Of a DNA stretch of 11,825 bases, positions 7,666 to 11,825 are shown piece after piece; the stretch's first letter is position 1, and every line of letters starts with the position of its first letter. Where the stretch lies: the NCBI GenBank assembly GCA_937967685.1, contig CALBTX010000053.1:1-11825 (forward strand), read 5' to 3'. This DNA is from an uncultured Bacillaceae bacterium. GTDB taxonomy: Bacteria; Bacillota; Bacilli; Caldalkalibacillales; Caldalkalibacillaceae. Position numbers and translations under genes: made by a program. The notes beneath the pieces are model-generated. The model was not told where the DNA came from and did no database searches. It was given only the letters and a program-made list of their open reading frames with translations.

Positions 7666-7688
7666 AAAAAGGGACCCGTCAAGGCCCC
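7666..7688 (-). terminator. intrinsic terminator downstream of gapB
   Basis: On the minus strand GGGGCC (7688 to 7683), loop TTGACG, GGTCCC (7676 to 7671), then TTTTT. The stem has six pairs including one G-T and is followed directly by the T-run. It lies 59 bp after the gapB stop and separates gapB from the MFS gene. Confidence 0.75.
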
Positions 7689-7747
7689 CGTACATGATCA
7701 TACATTTGTTCATCAGTCAGATGGATACGATACCGATACATTTTAAA

Positions 7748-8791
7748 TTACATTAAAACTTCGGCGCGGTCGTTTTGTTTGATTTGCATCCGTTTGGCCA
7801 CATATTCAGCCAAATCGACCACCCGGCAGGAATATCCCCACTCATTATCATACCAAGCCAATACTTTCACTTGGTGGTCGCCAATCACCATCGTTGCTAA
7901 TCCGTCAACGATCGTCGAATGTTCATTGCCGATGAAATCCGAAGAAACCAAAGGTTCTTCAGTGTACTGCAAAATGCCGGACAGCTCTTGTTGGCTGGCT
8001 TCTTTCAGCGCGCGATTCACCTTCTCAACACTGACTTTTTGTTGTACATCGACCACCAGATCGACGATGGAAACGTCTGGTGTCGGAACCCTTAAAGCCA
8101 ATCCGTTCAACTTCCCTTTTAATTGCGGCAATACTTTAAAAATGGCTTTGGCCGCCCCCGTTTTCGTCGGAATGATAGACTGGGCGCATGCCCTCGCACG
8201 CCTCAAATCTTTATGGGGATTGTCCAGGTTTTTTTGATCATTCGTATACGAATGAACGGTCGTCATCATTCCCTGTTCGATACCGAACGATTCATCTAAT
8301 ACTTTAGCCAGTGGAGCGAGGCAGTTGGTCGTACAGGACGCATTGGAAATGATGTCGTCACGGACATCATCATACTGACGTTCGTTGATTCCCATCACAA
8401 TCGTTTGAATGTCCTCGTCTTTGCCGGGAGCGGTGAGGATGACTTTCTTGGCCCCGCTTTGGAGGTGTTTGCTCGCGCCCTCTCGATCGTTAAACTTTCC
8501 GGTCGCCTCAATGACGATATCGACCCCTAATTTTCCCCATGGCAATTCCAAAGGATTTCTGGTTGACAACAGTTCAATTCGCTTGCCTGCAACGATTAAT
8601 GCCTTTTCCTCTATCTCAATATGAACATCATAATGTCCATGAACTGTATCATACTTGATTAAATGAGCCAGTGTCTCCGCAGGATAACTCGCATTAATGG
8701 CAACGATATCTAATGCTGAGTCCATCATGGCCTTGCGAAAGACCATCCTTCCTATCCGTCCGAATCCGTTAATGCCAACTTTTGCTGTCAT
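7748..8791 (-). CDS. gapB: GapB, NADP-type glyceraldehyde-3-phosphate dehydrogenase (gluconeogenic)
   Basis: GapB runs the reversible oxidative phosphorylation of glyceraldehyde 3-phosphate in the gluconeogenic direction in Bacillus, favouring NADP(H). The 347-residue protein has GINGFGRIGR (7-16) for the nucleotide, the active-site SNASCTTNC with Cys153, His180 in TTVHSYTNDQ, and the C-terminal WYDNEWGYSCR. At the end of the second beta strand it reads AINAS (32-36) where NAD-dependent GapA has an Asp (VNDLT), which supports the GapB assignment. ATG 8791 is chosen because GAGAGGGG stands 8 nt upstream; a TTG six codons earlier overlaps that site. It has its own promoter, two CcpN-like boxes and a terminator, so it is a single-gene unit. 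In B. subtilis speD follows; it is absent here. Confidence 0.97.
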   Translation of the reverse strand: MTAKVGINGFGRIGRMVFRKAMMDSALDIVAINASYPAETLAHLIKYDTVHGHYDVHIEIEEKALIVAGKRIELLSTRNPLELPWGKLGVDIVIEATGKFNDREGASKHLQSGAKKVILTAPGKDEDIQTIVMGINERQYDDVRDDIISNASCTTNCLAPLAKVLDESFGIEQGMMTTVHSYTNDQKNLDNPHKDLRRARACAQSIIPTKTGAAKAIFKVLPQLKGKLNGLALRVPTPDVSIVDLVVDVQQKVSVEKVNRALKEASQQELSGILQYTEEPLVSSDFIGNEHSTIVDGLATMVIGDHQVKVLAWYDNEWGYSCRVVDLAEYVAKRMQIKQNDRAEVLM

Positions 8792-8810
8792 CCGCTTAAC
8801 CCCTCTCAAA

Positions 8811-8821
8811 TGTGTTATACT
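8811..8821 (+). promoter_or_regulatory. CcpN-like operator, downstream site of gapB
   Basis: The plus strand reads TGTGTTATACT, matching every position of the B. subtilis CcpN consensus TRTGHYATAYW as I remember it. It lies about 9 to 19 bases after the expected gapB transcription start and upstream of the ribosome binding site. Its last ten bases pair perfectly with the other box at 8845-8855, in inverted orientation. Confidence 0.7.
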
Positions 8822-8835
8822 ATTTAGCTATTACC

Positions 8836-8864
8836 ATTATATTAAGTATAACACTAATTAGCAA
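8836..8864 (-). promoter_or_regulatory. sigma-A-type promoter of gapB
   Basis: On the minus strand -35 TTGCTA (8864 to 8859, four of six) is followed by exactly 17 bp and the perfect -10 TATAAT (8841 to 8836). The start would be near 8829, giving a leader of about 38 nt. The promoter begins 11 bp beyond the stop of the preceding gene, and one CcpN-like box lies inside its spacer. Confidence 0.8.
8845..8855 (-). promoter_or_regulatory. CcpN-like operator, site between -35 and -10 of gapB
   Basis: On the minus strand AGTGTTATACT matches the CcpN consensus TRTGHYATAYW at 10 of 11 positions (first base differs). It sits inside the promoter spacer, so a bound repressor would meet RNA polymerase directly. 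The two boxes form a perfect 10-bp inverted repeat with a 23-bp gap, about three helical turns centre to centre. Confidence 0.68.
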
Positions 8865-8874
8865 CTGATAGGGA

Positions 8875-9447
8875 CTAAAAATATGCGCCGTAAACGGTTT
8901 GATAACGATGATAAAAATAATGGACTTTAGCGACGTAATGACGGGTTTCTCCGAAAGGAATGCGCTCGATGTGCTCCTCACTTCCATCCCATATCCCATC
9001 CGTCAGCCAGCGGTCCACATTCCCCTCACCGGCATTGTAAGCGGCGCTGGCCAGCCACATATTTCCGTGATACTTGTCCAACAGGTAGGATAAATACCAA
9101 GTCCCGATCATAATATTTGCTTCGGGATCGCGGATATACGCTTCGGGATCTGCGTTCAAACCGCTTTTTTCGTTGGCCCATCCCGCTGTTTCCGGCATGA
9201 GTTGCATGAGCCCCTGCGCCCCTTTTAAGGATATTTGTTGATGGCGGAAATTACTTTCATTTTGAACCACAGCCAAGATTAAAAAGGGATCGACCTTGAA
9301 TGTTTCCGCCGCCTGTTTCACTTCCTCCTCGTAAGCAATCGGATACATCCACTCCCAAACGAAAGAGCTGTTCATCGCCAAAAAGACAATAAACAGCAGT
9401 GAAACGCACAACCATTGTTTCTTCGTCAAAAAGGGAGCACCGTTCAT
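8875..9447 (-). CDS. membrane-anchored lytic transglycosylase (SLT domain)
   Basis: The enzyme should cleave peptidoglycan glycan strands non-hydrolytically, leaving 1,6-anhydromuramic ends, at the outer face of the membrane. The 190-residue protein has one hydrophobic segment at 11-29, probably an uncleaved anchor, then a lysozyme-like SLT domain: catalytic Glu64 in VVQNESNF, GLMQLMPETA (79-88), AAYNAGEGNV (135-144) and a final RHYVAKVxYFYxRY region (169-182). It is short, with no extra wall-binding domain. ATG 9447 is chosen because it overlaps the coaE stop as ATGA and has AAGAGGT 6 nt upstream; an ATG at 9468 is farther inside coaE and lacks a site. The overlap suggests translational coupling to coaE. 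Confidence 0.92.
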   Translation of the reverse strand: MNGAPFLTKKQWLCVSLLFIVFLAMNSSFVWEWMYPIAYEEEVKQAAETFKVDPFLILAVVQNESNFRHQQISLKGAQGLMQLMPETAGWANEKSGLNADPEAYIRDPEANIMIGTWYLSYLLDKYHGNMWLASAAYNAGEGNVDRWLTDGIWDGSEEHIERIPFGETRHYVAKVHYFYHRYQTVYGAYF

Positions 9448-10055
9448 CGCTTGACCTCTTCGCGCCATTGTTTCAAAATGCTGAGCAATTGCTTTTTGGT
9501 GCTCTCCAACGTTCCGGAGTTGTCAATATAGGCATCTCCCATGTCCTTTTTTTCTTCCATGGGGATTTGACTGTTTATTTTCTGCCTGGCAAGCGTTTCA
9601 TCGATCCCGTCCCGATCCATCAACCGTTTGATCTGAATCGGTTCCGGGACATAAACGACAAGGATCTTGTCCAGCGGGTATTCGCGTTTGCTCCTTTCAC
9701 TTTCAAACAAAAGCGGGATATCCATGACAATGCATTTTTCTCCGGACTGAAGGGCGTCATCAAGCTGCTTCTTCATTTGCGTTCGAATGGCCGGATGGAT
9801 GATTTGATTCAAATCCATTCGGGCGGTTTGATCACGGAAGACAATGTTGCCTAATTTTTTTCGGTCAAGCGTACCGTCAGCGTGTAAAATCTCCTCTCCA
9901 AAACGGTCCACAATTTTATGTAAAGTGGGTTCACCCGGTTCAACCACTTGCCGGGCGACTTGATCAGCGTCGATAATTTTGGCGCCTAAATCAGCCATCA
10001 TCTTGGATACCGTTGATTTTCCGCTGGCGATCCCCCCTGTCAAACCGATAATCAT
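9444..10055 (-). CDS. coaE: CoaE, dephospho-CoA kinase
   Basis: CoaE phosphorylates the 3'-hydroxyl of dephospho-CoA with ATP, the last step of coenzyme A synthesis, in the cytoplasm. The 203-residue protein has the family length and a P-loop GGIASGKST (7-15). It also has the DAD motif (29-31) in KIIDADQVAR, HPAI at 87-90, DIPLLFE (112-118) and the lid-region RxxRDGxD-like stretch RLMDRDGID (144-152). The start is ATG 10055 with AAGGTG about 6 nt upstream. It lies 46 bp after ytaF and overlaps the transglycosylase gene by ATGA, so it is within a probable mutM-ytaF-coaE operon like that of B. subtilis. Confidence 0.97.
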   Translation of the reverse strand: MIIGLTGGIASGKSTVSKMMADLGAKIIDADQVARQVVEPGEPTLHKIVDRFGEEILHADGTLDRKKLGNIVFRDQTARMDLNQIIHPAIRTQMKKQLDDALQSGEKCIVMDIPLLFESERSKREYPLDKILVVYVPEPIQIKRLMDRDGIDETLARQKINSQIPMEEKKDMGDAYIDNSGTLESTKKQLLSILKQWREEVKR

Positions 10056-10101
10056 ACGTTCACCTTCCCTCTCGCATCGATATGATTTCGAAAACTCGTC
10101 G

Positions 10102-10731
10102 TTATAGCCATATCATATAAGTTTTGCACAAACCGAACGTTATCAAGATGATTCCCGGCCAGTAACTGAGCTGGTTGATCCATCGCGCGCTGGAAAACAT
10201 ACTTCCAAACTTCATCCCCAAATAAACAAACAAACTGCTCATCGTTCCCATGAGCACCGCACTTAACCATGGGGGGTAACCCATCAGAGCAGCACCCATC
10301 CCGGCCCCGAAAGCATCCAAAGAAAGCGCCACACCGAGGATCAACGCCTCCGTAGCGGATATGATCCCCGAGCGGTCCATATCGGCGGTTGCCGGTTTGC
10401 GCAAAATTTGAGTGACAAGGCCGAATCGCTTCAAATCCAGCGTCCGGGAACGCTTTTTTACCTTCGTTGCTGAGCATTGATATAAAGCCCAAGTTCCCAA
10501 AGCGATCAAAATAAATCCACCGAGTCCTTCCGCCAATCGCGGGGACATGAACCACATGATACTATGCGCCACACCTGTGGCCAAAAAAATCATGGCTGCC
10601 GAACAACAGGCAATGATAAAAATCGAGCGAAGCGGAATCCTGATCTTTCTCAAACCGTACGTCAGACCTACACCAAAACTGTCCAAGCTGACGGCAAAAG
10701 CCAAGAGAAACAATGGGAACCATTGAAGCAA
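10102..10731 (-). CDS. ytaF: YtaF, MntP-family sporulation membrane protein
   Basis: This is a six-TM-type protein related to the MntP manganese exporters; in B. subtilis the ortholog is annotated as a sporulation membrane protein, and its transported ion is not established. The 209-residue protein has two repeated halves, each with the family motif: SLDSFGVG (15-22) and SLDAFGAG (137-144). The loop between them holds ATADMDRSGIIS (about 114-125), which resembles an EF-hand-like acidic loop seen in YtaF proteins. A TTG start at 10731 is chosen because GGGGAG (10745 to 10740) is 8 nt upstream and the length before FAVSLDSF fits. A GTG at 10740 (212 aa) is possible but has its site too close. 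It lies between mutM and coaE, the conserved order. Confidence 0.88.
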   Translation of the reverse strand: MLQWFPLFLLAFAVSLDSFGVGLTYGLRKIRIPLRSIFIIACCSAAMIFLATGVAHSIMWFMSPRLAEGLGGFILIALGTWALYQCSATKVKKRSRTLDLKRFGLVTQILRKPATADMDRSGIISATEALILGVALSLDAFGAGMGAALMGYPPWLSAVLMGTMSSLFVYLGMKFGSMFSSARWINQLSYWPGIILITFGLCKTYMIWL

Positions 10732-10846
10732 GACGGCCACTCCCCACCATAGTCTGATGTGATGAATGCTGTTCTTTCATCGATACTATGATATGGGAGC
10801 GGAGCAATTTGGGTGCCCTGGATATGGCAACGAAGGAAAATGAGCC

Positions 10847-11713
10847 CTACGGGCATGAATGGTCAGCGATGCATTCAGGTTGACAACGGGGACAGTAATG
10901 GGTGGAACGCCCGGCGACAATCTTTCTCTCGATTTCAGTGCCGCAGTTGGCGCAAGGTTCACCTTTGCGGCCATAAACTTTTAGCATGCGCTTAAATTCA
11001 CCTTTGATCCCGTTGGCGTAAGAAAAATCCCGAAAACTGTTCCCGCCCAAACGAATGGATGTTTGGATCACTTCAAGCATTCTTCGGTAAATTTTTTGCA
11101 ATTCGGCTTCGCTCAGCGATGAAGCCAAACGTTCGGGATGAACGCCTTGTTCACCCGGTATCCATAACATTTCGTCACACAAATAATTCCCCAGCCCGGT
11201 GATGACGGATTGATCCAGCAACAATGCTTTTATCCGTCGCTGGCGGGGCTTGATTAAAGATTGAAACAGATCAAAGGTGAAAGCTTTCGACAGAGGATCG
11301 ACACCCGCTTGTAACAACCCTTTGATCGCTCTGTAGTCCCCCTTGGGCACCAAAAAAATATCGCCGAACTTACGCACATCGTGATAAGCCAAACCTTCTT
11401 GTTCGCCCTCAAAATGAAAATAAAGATGAATGTGTTTTTGTTTACTATCTTCCGGCCGAAGCAGCTTCAGTTTTCCTGTCATGCGAAAATGGATGACCAA
11501 TTCCTGCTTGTCACCGATCCCGATTTTTAAATACTTGCCCGTTCGACCGATGTCTCCGATCGTCTCCCCGATCAACCGTGCCTTAAATTCTTCTTGATCA
11601 TCCGGATGTTTGATGATCCGGGGCCAGAACACGTCCACATCGCTGATTTCTTGGCCTTGAATCTCACTGCGAATCGTCCGGGCAACTACTTCAACTTCCG
11701 GTAGTTCAGGCAT
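10847..11713 (-). CDS. mutM: MutM, formamidopyrimidine-DNA glycosylase/AP lyase
   Basis: MutM removes 8-oxoguanine and formamidopyrimidines from DNA and cuts the abasic site by beta,delta-elimination. The 288-residue protein keeps the catalytic Pro2-Glu3 (MPELPEVE), Lys60 (GRTGKYLK), Met78 in FRMTG, Arg114 and Phe116 (DVRKFG), the helix-two-turn-helix QSVITGLGNYLCDE (168-181) and a zinc finger with C254, C257, C274 and C277. Arg269 lies in the finger loop. The start is ATG 11713, with AAGAGG 8 nt upstream. It extends about ten residues past the CPRCQ at which many relatives end, and the tail adds two Cys (C281, C287). It lies 89 bp after polA, the classic Bacillus arrangement. Confidence 0.97.
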   Translation of the reverse strand: MPELPEVEVVARTIRSEIQGQEISDVDVFWPRIIKHPDDQEEFKARLIGETIGDIGRTGKYLKIGIGDKQELVIHFRMTGKLKLLRPEDSKQKHIHLYFHFEGEQEGLAYHDVRKFGDIFLVPKGDYRAIKGLLQAGVDPLSKAFTFDLFQSLIKPRQRRIKALLLDQSVITGLGNYLCDEMLWIPGEQGVHPERLASSLSEAELQKIYRRMLEVIQTSIRLGGNSFRDFSYANGIKGEFKRMLKVYGRKGEPCANCGTEIERKIVAGRSTHYCPRCQPECIADHSCP

Positions 11714-11747
11714 TGCTCTATCCTCTTTCTTTCGATCCTCTTTTTAT

Positions 11748-11825
11748 TGATGTTGGATCACCCTCATTTTGCATCGTACCAGGTTTTGACGTTGAATCGT
11801 CTTCATTTGGCATCGTACCAGGTTT
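11748..11825 (-). repeat. two tandem 39-bp units copying the polA 3' end
   Basis: Read on the minus strand, unit 1 is 11825-11787 and unit 2 is 11786-11748, directly adjacent and identical at 33 of 39 positions. Both start with AAACCTGGTACGATGC and both encode TWYDAK followed by TGA in the polA frame. The window edge cuts at the start of unit 1, so more copies may lie outside. In another frame the pair is open and reads 13-residue repeats beginning KPGTM. Confidence 0.85.
11803..11825 (-). CDS. polA: DNA polymerase I, last six codons and stop (partial)
   Basis: Only the extreme C-terminus is visible: TWYDAK and TGA, which matches the end of Bacillus DNA polymerase I (GPTWYDAK in B. subtilis and G. 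stearothermophilus, from memory). The position directly before mutM in the same orientation agrees with the conserved polA-mutM order. The stop at 11805-11803 is taken as the true end; a second in-register copy of the same codons ends in TGA at 11766-11764. With so few codons the call rests mainly on the motif and the neighbour. Confidence 0.7.

Noticed and set aside
7728..7745. Three GATAC repeats (GGATACGATACCGATAC) just after gapB.
   Set aside because: A short simple repeat with no symmetry between the gapB stop and its terminator; no function can be supported.
10052..10555. Open frame of 167 codons overlapping ytaF on the same strand.
   Set aside because: It lies in another frame of ytaF, has no family features, and ytaF itself has clear motifs and conserved synteny.
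10835..10859. GCCC-GTA-GGGC hairpin at the mutM stop followed by TCATTTT on the minus strand.
   Set aside because: A 4-bp stem overlapping the stop codon with a broken T-run is too weak, and the downstream genes appear to belong to the same operon.

Overview
The window looks like core chromosome from a member of the Bacillales (low-GC Firmicutes). The evidence is gene content and order: polA end, mutM, ytaF, coaE, a small lytic transglycosylase, gapB, nrdR, dnaB and dnaI, all on the minus strand, which closely follows the Bacillus subtilis order. DnaB and DnaI are Firmicute-specific helicase-loading proteins, and gapB is preceded by sites matching the CcpN operator of Bacillus. The proteins are clearly diverged from B. 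subtilis, so another genus is likely. An alkaliphilic or thermophilic relative is possible, but the sequence does not decide it.

Layout from right to left, in the direction of minus-strand transcription: (1) the last codons of polA enter at the right edge, inside a 39-bp tandem duplication; (2) mutM, ytaF, coaE and a membrane-anchored lytic transglycosylase follow, the last two overlapping by ATGA; (3) gapB has its own sigma-A-type promoter, two CcpN-like boxes and a downstream hairpin terminator; (4) an accessory-looking block sits between gapB and nrdR: a 14-TM drug-efflux MFS gene (minus), convergent with a metallophosphoesterase and a Na+/phosphate cotransporter (both plus); (5) nrdR, dnaB and dnaI follow on the minus strand; (6) an isolated tRNA-Ala(GGC) with a clear promoter runs off the left edge.

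Functionally, the minus-strand genes combine DNA replication and repair (polA, mutM, dnaB, dnaI), control of dNTP synthesis (nrdR), coenzyme A synthesis (coaE) and gluconeogenesis (gapB). The three-gene block concerns phosphate uptake, a surface phosphoesterase and efflux, and appears to be inserted where B. subtilis has speD.

I saw no CRISPR array, insertion sequence, prophage or clearly novel multi-gene system. The most unusual structures are two imperfect tandem duplications of about 40 bp that each copy the 3' end of a gene including its stop codon (dnaB and polA), and the paired CcpN-like boxes at gapB. Several starts were moved from the longest open frame to an internal codon with a proper ribosome binding site.
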